DNA from: an uncultured Oscillospiraceae bacterium | GTDB lineage: Bacteria > Bacillota > Clostridia > Oscillospirales > Oscillospiraceae | DNA: 37,337 bases | Assembly: GCA_905205085.1 (NCBI GenBank) | Contig: CAJLCG010000013.1 | Span: 1 to 37,337 of the forward strand | Direction: 5' to 3' | Part shown: piece by piece, positions 1 to 8,163 of the stretch | Numbering within the stretch: position 1 is the first letter of the stretch | Layout of the letters: each line of letters begins with the position of its first letter | Translations under genes and position numbers: made by a program | Notes under the pieces: generated by a model | What the model saw: only the letters and a program-made list of their open reading frames with translations | Databases searched by the model: none | What the model was told of the DNA's origin: nothing

Positions 1-9
1 CCACAGCGC

Positions 10-31
10 ACGCTTTTTTAAAAAAGAGCGT
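10..31. terminator. Short T/A-rich inverted repeat, possible end of an upstream gene
   Basis: ACGCTTTTTT is followed directly by AAAAAAGAGCGT, an inverted repeat with one bulged base. It resembles the remains of a bidirectional terminator for a gene outside the window. There is almost no loop, so the call is weak. Confidence 0.3.
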
Positions 32-39
32 CCCCAGGC

Positions 40-67
40 AAACTTTCCGGCCGGGCGGTGCGTCTAA
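40..67 (+). promoter_or_regulatory. ECF-type promoter of the sigma/anti-sigma operon
   Basis: An AAAC-TTT -35-like block (40-46) is followed 17 bases after the AAAC by CGTCTAA (61-67). This matches the AAC / CGTCTA pattern of SigV/SigW-type ECF promoters rather than the sigma-A consensus. It lies about 50 bases upstream of an ECF sigma gene, so autoregulation is the natural reading. The match is seen; the autoregulation is inferred. Confidence 0.65.
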
Positions 68-117
68 TGAATGAGTGAAAGGAGGGGGCAACAACGGGGC
101 AGGAGGTACGGGAGCGT

Positions 118-579
118 TTGGTAAGCTATATCCGGGAAAATCAAGCCTATTTTTACCGTTTGGCCTATCAATACGTGGGAGACCGGGATCTGGCCATGGA
201 TCTGGTGCAGGATGCGGTGGTCAAGGCGCTGCAGCACTGGGAGAGTCTGCGGGAGCCGGAGGCGGTGCGCAGCTGGTTTTACCGCATTCTGGTGCGGGAG
301 TGTCTGTCCTTTCTGCGGCAGAACCGGAGGGTCATTTACCTGGCCGAGCCGCCGGAGCAGGTCCAGAGCAGCGGTGAGAGCGCCCTGGAGGACCGGGAGG
401 CTCTGCGCCAGGCCATTGACCGGCTCTCTCCCAAACTCAAGACCGTGGTGCTGCTGCGTTTTTACGAGGAGATGCAGCTGAGCGAGATCGCGGAGATCAC
501 CGGGACCAATCTCAGCACGGTGAAGAGCCGCCTGTACAAGGGGCTGAAGAAATTGCGGGAGAGTTTGCAGGAGGGATGA
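118..579 (+). CDS. ECF sigma factor, SigV-like
   Basis: A 153-residue RNA polymerase sigma factor of the extracytoplasmic-function class. Region 2 spans roughly residues 5-70 (DLVQDAVVKAL and the WFYRILVREC helix). Region 4 spans about 97-150 and carries a helix-turn-helix (LSEIAEITGTNLSTVKSRL). It should direct polymerase to promoters like the one at 40-67. No ATG is available in frame before a stop at 76. TTG at 118, 11 bases after AGGAGG (101-106), is the best start, although a slightly earlier non-ATG start near 91-97 after the GGAGG at 81 cannot be excluded. The next gene begins one base after the stop and encodes an RsiV-like protein. By analogy with Bacillus SigV/RsiV, the pair probably responds to envelope damage such as lysozyme. 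Confidence 0.9.
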   Translation: MVSYIRENQAYFYRLAYQYVGDRDLAMDLVQDAVVKALQHWESLREPEAVRSWFYRILVRECLSFLRQNRRVIYLAEPPEQVQSSGESALEDREALRQAIDRLSPKLKTVVLLRFYEEMQLSEIAEITGTNLSTVKSRLYKGLKKLRESLQEG

Positions 580-580
580 T

Positions 581-1453
581 ATGACAGAAAAGCAGGATCG
601 TTTTTCCAGAGCTATGGAGCACTGCCGCCGGGAGTATCGGGACACCCCCATTCCCCCGGAGCTGGAGCAGGGGGTGGAGGACGCCATCCAGGCAGGCTGC
701 CGGCCCAGATTGCCCCGCCGGGGGCTGAAGCGGGCGGCTGCGGCAGCAGCAGGACTGTGCGCCTGCTTTGTGGTGCTCACCTCACCGGCCGTGGCGGCGG
801 CGGTGGACGATGTGCCGGTGCTGGGCCAGCTGTGCCGGATCCTTACCGGGCAGGCCTATGAGAGCCGGGAGGAGACCAGCTATGTGCAGGTCCAGCTGCC
901 CGAGATCGAAAACACCGGGGACAGCAGCCTGGAACAGCGGGTAAACCTGGAGATCAGTGCGGTGCTCAACCGGGAGGTGGAGGAGAGCAAGGAGCGGGCC
1001 CGGGAGTACTACCAGGCCTACCTGGACACGGGAGGCGATCCGGACACCTTCCAGCCCATCCAGATCAAGGTGGACTACCAGGTGAAGTCGGTCACGGATC
1101 AGTGGGCCTCCTTTGTGGTCACCAAGACGGAGAGCCTGGCCAGCGCCTACTTCCGGCAGTACTTCTACAACCTGGACCTGGAGACCGGCCAGAGTCTGAC
1201 CCTGCGGGATGTTCTGGGCCCCAACTGGGCCGCTCAAGGTGCGGCAGCCGTGGAGAAGCAGCTGGAGCAGTGGGACGAGGAGCAGAAGGCACTGCTCTTT
1301 GATAATGTAGATCTGGAGGCGCTGCTGGAGGAGAAGGAGGACTTCTATCTCCAGGAGGACGGCACCGTGGTGGTGGTCTTTGACAAGTATGAGATTGCCG
1401 CCGGGGCCGCCGGTGTGCTGGAATTTCCCATCGGAACACTGCCTCAGGCATGA
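581..1453 (+). CDS. RsiV-like anti-sigma factor (DUF4163/DUF3298 type)
   Basis: A 290-residue single-pass membrane protein. Residues 1-48 are a charged cytoplasmic part that would hold the sigma factor. An alanine-rich hydrophobic segment lies at about 51-74 and ends in AVAAA, followed by an extracellular region. The region around 95-285 (two beta-rich blocks, with FRQYFYNLDLETGQSLTLRDVL in the second) fits the DUF4163/DUF3298 pair of RsiV. In Bacillus, RsiV binds lysozyme through this domain and is then cleaved by signal peptidase and a site-2 protease, releasing SigV. The ATG is one base after the sigma stop, with GGAGGG upstream, so the two are translationally coupled. A strong terminator follows directly. 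The lysozyme-receptor role is inferred from the family. Confidence 0.85.
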   Translation: MTEKQDRFSRAMEHCRREYRDTPIPPELEQGVEDAIQAGCRPRLPRRGLKRAAAAAAGLCACFVVLTSPAVAAAVDDVPVLGQLCRILTGQAYESREETSYVQVQLPEIENTGDSSLEQRVNLEISAVLNREVEESKERAREYYQAYLDTGGDPDTFQPIQIKVDYQVKSVTDQWASFVVTKTESLASAYFRQYFYNLDLETGQSLTLRDVLGPNWAAQGAAAVEKQLEQWDEEQKALLFDNVDLEALLEEKEDFYLQEDGTVVVVFDKYEIAAGAAGVLEFPIGTLPQA

Positions 1454-1487
1454 AAAAATCGCCCGTCTAAAGACGGGCGATTTTTTT
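1453..1487. terminator. Bidirectional intrinsic terminator
   Basis: A 16-bp stem (1453-1468 with 1471-1486) includes TCGCCCGTCT/AGACGGGCGA, with an A-run before and a T-run after. It sits between the anti-sigma gene and the convergent phosphate transporter gene and can serve both. Confidence 0.9.
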
Positions 1488-1497
1488 ATGGGGAAAA

Positions 1498-3183
1498 TCA
1501 GATGTGCTCCTGAACCTTGGCCATCTCCTGGGCAATGTTCAGAATGTGGTCGCCGATACGCTCAAAGTCGGTGAGCAGCTCGGAGTAGAGGATACAGGCC
1601 TCGTCAGAGCACTCGCCGTCACGCATACGCTCCAGGTGGTTGCGGCGGTAGTCGCTGGTCATATCGTCGATGCGCTGCTCCAGGGCGGACACATCGGCCA
1701 GCCACTCCACATTGCCGGCGTTGAGGGAGAGCAGATCGTTGATGCCCTCCAGGCAGATATCCCGCATGGCGGAAATCTCGTCGTGGGCCACACCGGTGAA
1801 GGAGATGTTGCGCTTGTTCAGCATCCGGGTGTAGCCGGCCAGGTTGTCGGCGTGGTCGCCGATTCGCTCGATGTTGCCGGAGATAGTAAAGAAGCTGCTG
1901 ACCACGGCGGAGGCCTTCTCGTTGGTCTCGTAGGTGATGAGGCGGGAGACGTGCAGGGAGATCTCCTTGTTCAGGAAGTCCAGGTACTCCTCAGTCTTCT
2001 CAACCTGCTCCAGCTCCTCTTCGTCCCGGTTCAGAACAGAGCGGAAGCTGGCCTCCACGTTGTCCTTGGCCATCTCCATCATGCGGCGCAGCTCATGCTG
2101 CATCTGGTCCACGTAGATGGCGGACACACCCAGGCCGCCGTCCTTGCTGCTGATCTGGATGGGGGTGAGGTACTCCAGGTGGAGCTGGTCGGCCTTGTCC
2201 TCGGGACGCTCGGGCAGGATCTTCACCGCCGCCTTGGCCAGGTAGTTGCCCAGAGGCAGCAGGATAATGGTGGTGATGATGTTGAAGCTGGTGTGCACCA
2301 GAGCGATCTGTCCGGCGTGGGAGGCGGGCATGATTCCGGCGATGGTCTGTCCCAGAGAGCCGGGGAGCGTCAGGGAGCCATCGATCACATAAGCGATGGG
2401 GAAGACCAGGAACAGAATAGTAAAGATCACCGTACCGATGACGTTGAACATCAGGTGAATGATGGTGGCCCGCTTGGCGTTGCGGTTGGTGCCGATGGAG
2501 GCCAACACGGCGGTGATACAGGTACCGATGTTCTGACCGAACAGCACGAACACCGCGCTGGGCAGGCCGATCACGCCGCTGTTGGCCAGGGCCTGAAGGA
2601 TACCCACCGAGGCGGAGGAGGACTGGATGACGGCAGTGAAGCCGGCACCGGCCAGGATGCCCAGCAGGGGGTTGGAGAAGGTGGACATGAGGTTGATAAA
2701 GGCCTCAGACTCCCGCAGGGGAGACATGGCGGAGCTCATCATGTCCATACCGATGAACAGCACGCCCAGGCCGGCCAGAATCTGGCCGATGTGCTGCAGC
2801 TGGGGCTTTTTCACAAAGACCACCAGGGCTACGCCCACGAAGGCGAACAGGGGAGCCAGCTCGCCCACATCCAGGGCAATGAGCAGGCCGGTGACGGTGG
2901 TACCGATGTTGGCACCCATGATGATCCAGACCGCTTGGTTGAGGGTCATCATGCCCGCGTTGACGAAGCCAACCACCATGACCGTGGTGGCCGAAGACGA
3001 CTGGATGACGGCGGTGATGGCCGCGCCCACCAGCACGCCCAGGAAGCGGTTGGCAGTCAGTCGCTCCAAAATCATTTTCATACGGCTGCCGGCTGCGGCC
3101 TCCAGGCCGGAGCTCATCATCTGCATGCCGTACAGGAATAGCGCCAGGCCGCCCAGAAGTCCCAGAAAGTCTGACATTTGCAT
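1498..3183 (-). CDS. Na+/phosphate cotransporter (NptA/PNaS family) with PhoU-like domain
   Basis: A 561-residue inner-membrane transporter that imports, or in some family members effluxes, phosphate with sodium. Its two inverted halves each carry the family hallmark QSSSA (residues 61-65 and 187-191), within about eight hydrophobic segments up to residue 325. Residues about 345-555 form a helical, charged PhoU-like domain with paired ERIGDHADN / ERIGDHILN motifs. These usually bind metal and couple transport to phosphate status. The ATG at 3183 follows GGAGG at good spacing; a second ATG two codons in is possible. The gene is monocistronic, with its own sigma-A promoter and a 270-base leader. 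Transport direction cannot be read from the sequence. Confidence 0.93.
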   Translation of the reverse strand: MQMSDFLGLLGGLALFLYGMQMMSSGLEAAAGSRMKMILERLTANRFLGVLVGAAITAVIQSSSATTVMVVGFVNAGMMTLNQAVWIIMGANIGTTVTGLLIALDVGELAPLFAFVGVALVVFVKKPQLQHIGQILAGLGVLFIGMDMMSSAMSPLRESEAFINLMSTFSNPLLGILAGAGFTAVIQSSSASVGILQALANSGVIGLPSAVFVLFGQNIGTCITAVLASIGTNRNAKRATIIHLMFNVIGTVIFTILFLVFPIAYVIDGSLTLPGSLGQTIAGIMPASHAGQIALVHTSFNIITTIILLPLGNYLAKAAVKILPERPEDKADQLHLEYLTPIQISSKDGGLGVSAIYVDQMQHELRRMMEMAKDNVEASFRSVLNRDEEELEQVEKTEEYLDFLNKEISLHVSRLITYETNEKASAVVSSFFTISGNIERIGDHADNLAGYTRMLNKRNISFTGVAHDEISAMRDICLEGINDLLSLNAGNVEWLADVSALEQRIDDMTSDYRRNHLERMRDGECSDEACILYSELLTDFERIGDHILNIAQEMAKVQEHI

Positions 3184-3453
3184 TTCAGGATTCCTCCTCT
3201 TTCTCTCTTACAAACATTTTTTGCATTTTGGGGTAAATCATGCTGGAAAACGGCGGAGCAGAGGCATGCCGCGTTCCAACAGCGCAGGGGTAAAAAAGAA
3301 AAAAGACATAGCCCACGTGCCGGCAGGGCGCGCAGGTCATGTCATTGTTTTTGCAGATTAAATTGTCCGATCAGGCCGATCCCCGCCGACCTGGGCACAG
3401 ATGCTCCCATGGCATTTCTACCTCTCTGTACTCTTTACTCGCAACTTCCTACA
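3184..3453 (-). promoter_or_regulatory. Structured 5' leader of the phosphate transporter gene
   Basis: The 270-base untranslated region between the promoter and the start codon is unusually long. Reading on the minus strand it contains a CAGGTCG/CGGCCTG hairpin near 3370-3392, then the terminator-like hairpin at 3343-3292, then an A/T-rich stretch to the ribosome site. I compared it by eye with the common riboswitch cores (M-box, yybP-ykoY, fluoride, ZTP, c-di-GMP) and found no match. Confidence 0.4.
3292..3343 (-). terminator. Terminator-like hairpin inside the phosphate transporter leader
   Basis: On the minus strand a hairpin (GACAT at 3343-3339 with ATGTC at 3309-3305; inner GCCC/GGGC around TGCCGGCA) is followed by 13 bases of nearly pure T with one C (3304-3292). 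It lies about 110 bases after the predicted transcription start and about 110 before the start codon. That suits transcription attenuation, or the 3' end of a small leader RNA. The ligand or trigger is unknown. Confidence 0.5.
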
Positions 3454-3459
3454 TCTAGC

Positions 3460-3488
3460 ATTATAGGAAAGAATCCAACCCGCGTCAA
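3460..3488 (-). promoter_or_regulatory. Sigma-A promoter for the phosphate transporter gene
   Basis: On the minus strand TTGACG (3488-3483) and TATAAT (3465-3460) are separated by exactly 17 bases. This is a near-consensus housekeeping promoter. Confidence 0.85.
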
Positions 3489-3543
3489 CCGATTTTACTA
3501 AAATCACACTTGTCTTTAACATTTTCTCCAATCTGACAAAAAA

Positions 3544-3569
3544 CCCCCTCCGGACCAGGCCGGAGGGGG
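3544..3569 (-). terminator. Intrinsic terminator of the ABC-F gene
   Basis: CCCCCTCCGG/CCGGAGGGGG form a 10-bp stem with a six-base loop. On the minus strand it is followed by TTTTTTGTC (3543-3535). It closes the ABC-F gene, which ends at 3605, and insulates the phosphate transporter promoter. Confidence 0.9.
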
Positions 3570-3604
3570 TGGCTTCGCCGAAGAAATTGGCGAATTTTTG
3601 AAAA

Positions 3605-5200
3605 TTACTGGGCTTTTTGGCTCTCCAGGTACTCATCATAGGTCATCATACGGTCGATGAGCTTGCCGTCAGAGGTGAAGTCAAAGATGCGGTTACACAC
3701 AGTCTGGATGAGCTGATGGTCATGGGAGGCCACCAGGACGTTGCACTTGACCATCTCCAGGCCCTTGTTCAGCGCGGCGATGGACTCCAGATCCAGGTGG
3801 TTGGTGGGCTGGTCCAGCATGAGCACGTTGGCGCCGGAGAGCATCATCCGGGAGAGCATGCAGCGCACCTTCTCACCGCCGGAGAGCACCTTGACGGGCT
3901 TGTAGACCTCGTCGCCGGAGAAGAGCATCCGGCCCAGGAAGCCCCGCAGGTACTGCTCCTGGGGATCGGAGGAGTACTGGCGCAGCCACTGCACCAGGTT
4001 GTCATCGTTGTCCTGGAAGTAGGGGGTGTTGTCCTTGGGGAAGTAGGAGAAGGTGGCGGTCTGGCCCCACTTCACGGTGCCCTCGTCGGGCTCCATCTCC
4101 CCAGCCAGAATCTTAAAGAGAGCGGTGTGGGCGTTCTCGTTGTCGCCCACGAAGGCGATCTTGTCCCCGTGGCCCACAATAAAGGAGACCTTATCCAGCA
4201 CCTTCACGCCGTCAATGGTCTTGGACACATCGGTGACAAAGAGGATGTCCTTACCCACCTCACGGTCGGGGGAGAAGGCCACCCAGGGGTAGCGGCGGGA
4301 GGAGGCGGGCATCTCTTCCACGGTGAGCTTGTCCAGCAGCTTACGCCGAGCGGTAGCCTGCTTGGACTTGGACTTGTTGGCGGAGAAGCGGGAGATAAAG
4401 TCCTGCAGTTCCTTGATCTTCTCCTCGTTGCGCTTGTTCTGGTTCTTGATGAGCTGCTGCACCAGCTGGGAGGACTCATACCAGAAGTCGTAGTTGCCCA
4501 CGTACATCTTGATCTTGCCGTAGTCGATATCCACGATGTGGGTACACACGGTGTTCAGGAAGTGACGGTCGTGGCTGACCACGATGACGGTGCCGGGGAA
4601 GTCCAGCAGGAAGTCCTCCAGCCAGTTGACCGCGTCAATGTCCAGGTTGTTGGTGGGCTCGTCCATCATCAGCAGGTCGGGGTTGCCAAACAGGGCCTGG
4701 GCCAGCAGCACCTTCACCTTCAGACGGGCATCCAGGGTGGCCATGTCGTTGTAGTGGAGATCGGTGCCGATGCCAAGGCCCTGGAGAATGCGGGACGCGT
4801 CGCTCTCGGCCTCCCAGCCGCCCAGCTCGGCGTACTCCTCCTCCAGCTGGCAGGCTAGCATGCCGTCCTCGTCGGTCATCTCCTCCTTGGCATACAGGGC
4901 TTCCTTCTGCTTGCCGATATCGTAGAGACGCTGATTACCCATGATGACGGTGTCCATCACGTTGTAGGCGTCGTAGGCGTTCTGGTTCTGCTTCAAAACC
5001 GACATGCGGATGTTGGGCAGGATGGAGACCTCGCCGGAGGTGGACTCCAGGTCTCCGGACAGGATCTTCAAAAAGGTGGACTTGCCGGCGCCGTTTGCGC
5101 CGATGATGCCGTAGCAGTTGCCCCGGGTGAACTGGAGATCCACGTGGGAAAACAGGGGGGACCCGCCGTACTGCAGGCCCAGATCGGTAACAGTGATCAT
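3605..5200 (-). CDS. ABC-F family ATPase, YbiT-like
   Basis: A 531-residue soluble protein with two ABC domains and no membrane segments, as in the ABC-F class that acts on ribosomes. Domain 1 has an intact Walker A (GANGAGKST, 34-42) and Walker B (MMDEPTN, 178-184), but its signature is LDARLK (156-161) instead of LSGG-type. A charged helical linker runs from about 240 to 300. Domain 2 has an intact signature (LSGGEK, 439-444), but Walker A reads GDNENAHT (352-359, Lys to His) and Walker B ends LDQPTN (Glu to Gln at 464). Length and the domain-1 sequence resemble YbiT. It could be a translation factor or a resistance protein; the housekeeping role is more likely from its neighbours. The ATG follows AAGGAG. 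Confidence 0.9.
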   Translation of the reverse strand: MITVTDLGLQYGGSPLFSHVDLQFTRGNCYGIIGANGAGKSTFLKILSGDLESTSGEVSILPNIRMSVLKQNQNAYDAYNVMDTVIMGNQRLYDIGKQKEALYAKEEMTDEDGMLACQLEEEYAELGGWEAESDASRILQGLGIGTDLHYNDMATLDARLKVKVLLAQALFGNPDLLMMDEPTNNLDIDAVNWLEDFLLDFPGTVIVVSHDRHFLNTVCTHIVDIDYGKIKMYVGNYDFWYESSQLVQQLIKNQNKRNEEKIKELQDFISRFSANKSKSKQATARRKLLDKLTVEEMPASSRRYPWVAFSPDREVGKDILFVTDVSKTIDGVKVLDKVSFIVGHGDKIAFVGDNENAHTALFKILAGEMEPDEGTVKWGQTATFSYFPKDNTPYFQDNDDNLVQWLRQYSSDPQEQYLRGFLGRMLFSGDEVYKPVKVLSGGEKVRCMLSRMMLSGANVLMLDQPTNHLDLESIAALNKGLEMVKCNVLVASHDHQLIQTVCNRIFDFTSDGKLIDRMMTYDEYLESQKAQ

Positions 5201-5445
5201 GGTACGCTCCTTCTCTTCTCTGCGCCGGCGCGGTCCGGTCCCGCGCCCATAGCGAAAAATACTCGGGTATCATATTATCACACTCCCTGACAAAAGAACA
5301 GAGATTTATTTGAGAAAAAACGGCCAAATTTCCGGCGTAAAACTGATTTTTCTGCCAATTTTGCCCCTGCGACCCGGAGAAAATCCGGGGAGGCAGAGCT
5401 GCGGCGGGAAATGCGGAAAGCTTTTGTTCTAAATATGAATAAATC
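5201..5445. other. Intergenic region between divergent ABC-F and RNase Y genes
   Basis: There is no gene here. It should hold the ABC-F promoter; on the minus strand an AT-rich -10-like stretch (TAATATGAT, around 5279-5268) is present but no convincing -35 accompanies it. A small hairpin CCCGGA-GAAAA-TCCGGG lies at 5373-5389. A GC-rich inverted repeat (GCGCGG/CCGCGC, about 5227-5246) sits in the ABC-F leader. Confidence 0.4.
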
Positions 5446-5474
5446 TTGACATAAACTCCGCTTGCCTTTACAAT
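5446..5474 (+). promoter_or_regulatory. Sigma-A promoter for RNase Y
   Basis: A perfect TTGACA (5446-5451), a 17-base spacer and TACAAT (5469-5474). The leader to the start codon is about 190 bases and carries small hairpins, for example TTTTGCCG/CGGCAAAA around 5584-5604. Confidence 0.85.
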
Positions 5475-5670
5475 ATGTACAGGACAAAAATGAAAAACTT
5501 GGGGGACGTTTTTCAGTTGTCGCAAGGATAAAAGACGCGCGTAAAGCGGCTTTGCCTTGCGGCTCATTTTATGCTGTCAAGTCTTTTGCCGCAGCCCGGC
5601 AAAAACACAGTGCGCGGCCGTCCGCCGCGAAGATATGATGCTGAATTTTTTGGAGGTGTAAGAGACCAAT

Positions 5671-7218
<1,548 letters not shown>

Positions 7219-7237
7219 ATGTTCCCCATTTCATTAC

Positions 7238-7269
7238 AAAAAGGAGACTGCTTCGGCAGTCTCCTTTTT
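7238..7269 (+). terminator. Intrinsic terminator of RNase Y
   Basis: AAAAAGGAGACTGC, a TTCG tetraloop and GCAGTCTCCTTTTT form a perfect 14-bp hairpin 20 bases after the stop codon. It reads the same way on both strands. Confidence 0.95.
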
Positions 7270-7273
7270 ATAT

Positions 7274-7299
7274 TCCACAAAGTGCGTGCACTTTGTGGA
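7274..7299. repeat. Perfect 12-bp inverted repeat
   Basis: TCCACAAAGTGC, two bases, then GCACTTTGTGGA. It lies just past the RNase Y terminator and is not followed by a T-run. Function unknown. It may be the end of a small non-autonomous element or a remnant of the intergenic repeat family found just downstream. Confidence 0.7.
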
Positions 7300-7412
7300 G
7301 AAAGCTGCACCCCAGACAGGCCTCGATTCCGTGCGGAGGGGTGTGTCGATTTTTCCCTGTCCTATGGGGCGAATCAAGGTTAGCAGGAAGCTTTTTGTTC
7401 GGTGCGCACTCA

Positions 7413-7476
7413 AAATAAAACCCCGCCTCCAGGCGGTGTGAGGAGAAAGAGGGTTCACACCGGCCCGGAGGCGGGG
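7413..7476 (-). terminator. Long two-part hairpin with minus-strand T-run
   Basis: The outer stem is CCCCGCCTCC (7421-7430) with GGAGGCGGGG (7467-7476). The inner stem is CGGTGTGA (7434-7441) with TCACACCG (7455-7462). On the minus strand the structure ends in TTTTATTT (7420-7413), so it can terminate the minus-strand MerR-to-YbjQ transcript after it runs through the repeats at 7481-7618. Confidence 0.65.
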
Positions 7477-7480
7477 AGAG

Positions 7481-7547
7481 CAGTATCAACGAGGCAAAGC
7501 GTAGCTTTGCACAAAGTTCTTTGCCAAGCTTTCTTTCAAGAAAGCGG
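7481..7547. repeat. Structured intergenic repeat, copy A
   Basis: A 67-base unit beginning CAGTATCAA, repeated in tandem as copy B. It holds three short inverted repeats in order: GCAAAGC-GTA-GCTTTGC (7494-7510), CAAAG-TT-CTTTG, and GCTTTCTT-TC-AAGAAAGC (7528-7545). The stem sequences differ from copies B and C but stay complementary. Confidence 0.8.
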
Positions 7548-7618
7548 CAGTATCAATGGGGCGAAACGAAGTTTCGCACAAAATTCTTTTGGTTACTTTT
7601 CTTTTCAAGAAAAGTAAC
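7548..7618. repeat. Structured intergenic repeat, copy B
   Basis: The tandem partner of copy A, again starting CAGTATCAA. Stems are GCGAAAC-GAA-GTTTCGC (7561-7577), CAAAA-TTC-TTTTG, and GTTACTTTTCTT-TTC-AAGAAAAGTAAC (7592-7618). The stop codon of the minus-strand YbjQ gene (7607-7605) lies in the loop of the last hairpin, so the repeat supplies the gene's last codons. Confidence 0.8.
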
Positions 7619-7919
7619 GGACGGCGGTACCGTAGGCGATGACCTCGGCGGCGCCCTGCATCACGGAAGAGGAGCCGTAGCGGATGTTGATGATGGCGTC
7701 GGCGCCCAGGGCCTCGGCCTCATCCACCATGCGCTTGACCGCGATCTGACGGGCCTCGTTGAGCATCTCAGTGTAGCCGGTAATCTCACCGCCCACCAGA
7801 GTCTTCATTCCAGCCATAAAGTCCTTGCCAAAGTTCTTGGACTGGACCACGGTGCCCTTTACAATACCAAGCACCTCAAATTCCTTTCCGGGAATATAAT
7901 CAATATTTACCAGCAGCAT
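7605..7919 (-). CDS. YbjQ/UPF0145 family protein
   Basis: A 104-residue soluble protein of the YbjQ (UPF0145, DUF74) family, small alpha/beta proteins that assemble into rings and are often labelled putative heavy-metal-binding. The usual features are present: an N-terminal beta strand with PGKEFEVLGIVKG, a helix with AVKRMVDEAEALGADAIINIRY, and a C-terminal strand. Full length. The ATG lies inside the upstream small membrane protein gene (20-base overlap), with GAAGGAGGAG in front. The last residues (RYFS) and stop come from the adjoining intergenic repeat. It is the last gene of the MerR-led unit. The biochemical function of this family is not established. Confidence 0.9.
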   Translation of the reverse strand: MLLVNIDYIPGKEFEVLGIVKGTVVQSKNFGKDFMAGMKTLVGGEITGYTEMLNEARQIAVKRMVDEAEALGADAIINIRYGSSSVMQGAAEVIAYGTAVRYFS

Positions 7920-8163
7920 CTAATTCTCCTCCTTCGATTTCTTTGAATCTGCTTTTCAACACAAACAGGGCAGGGATAATCAGGGCCAGGCACAAGATGG
8001 CCAGCACCAGACACAACATCACAGCCCACTGGGGCATACCGGGAATAAAGCACAGGGAGGCGCAGGCCACAGAGGTAATGATCTGCAGTATAGCAAAGAA
8101 TAAAATTCCTCGCACTGCGTCCCGTTTGCGCCGGGCCTGACGGGCCTTAGTACTTTCTTGCAT
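7900..8163 (-). CDS. Small membrane protein 2 of the MerR unit
   Basis: An 87-residue protein I do not recognise as a named family. The N-terminus is basic (MQESTKARQARRKRDAVRG). Two hydrophobic segments follow (about 20-42 and 47-70), then a charged tail KEIEGGELDAAGKY. The tail repeats, with changes, in the upstream small protein (REIKGGEEEDARKY) and at the end of the MerR regulator (QEIEKGEVDDAKKY). The ATG at 8163 follows GAGGAAGAGG and overlaps the previous gene by 17 bases. A longer frame extends upstream but lacks a ribosome site and would overlap more. It is probably an inner-membrane hairpin protein. Function unknown. Confidence 0.75.
   Translation of the reverse strand: MQESTKARQARRKRDAVRGILFFAILQIITSVACASLCFIPGMPQWAVMLCLVLAILCLALIIPALFVLKSRFKEIEGGELDAAGKY

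Noticed and set aside
1504..3141. Large plus-strand open frame of 545 codons opposite the phosphate transporter gene
   Set aside because: Rich in His, Gln and Gly runs from reading a high-GC gene backwards, with no ribosome site; the minus-strand protein has clear QSSSA and PhoU motifs.
3184..3453. 6S RNA, SRP RNA or a known riboswitch in the phosphate transporter leader
   Set aside because: No closing stem between ends and no recognisable conserved core; kept only as an undefined leader.
7234..7458. Small minus-strand frame across the RNase Y terminator
   Set aside because: It spans a terminator and an inverted repeat and lacks a ribosome site and any domain.
7481..7618. CRISPR array from the tandem repeats
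   Set aside because: Only two adjacent units of different sequence with no spacers; each unit is itself a set of hairpins.
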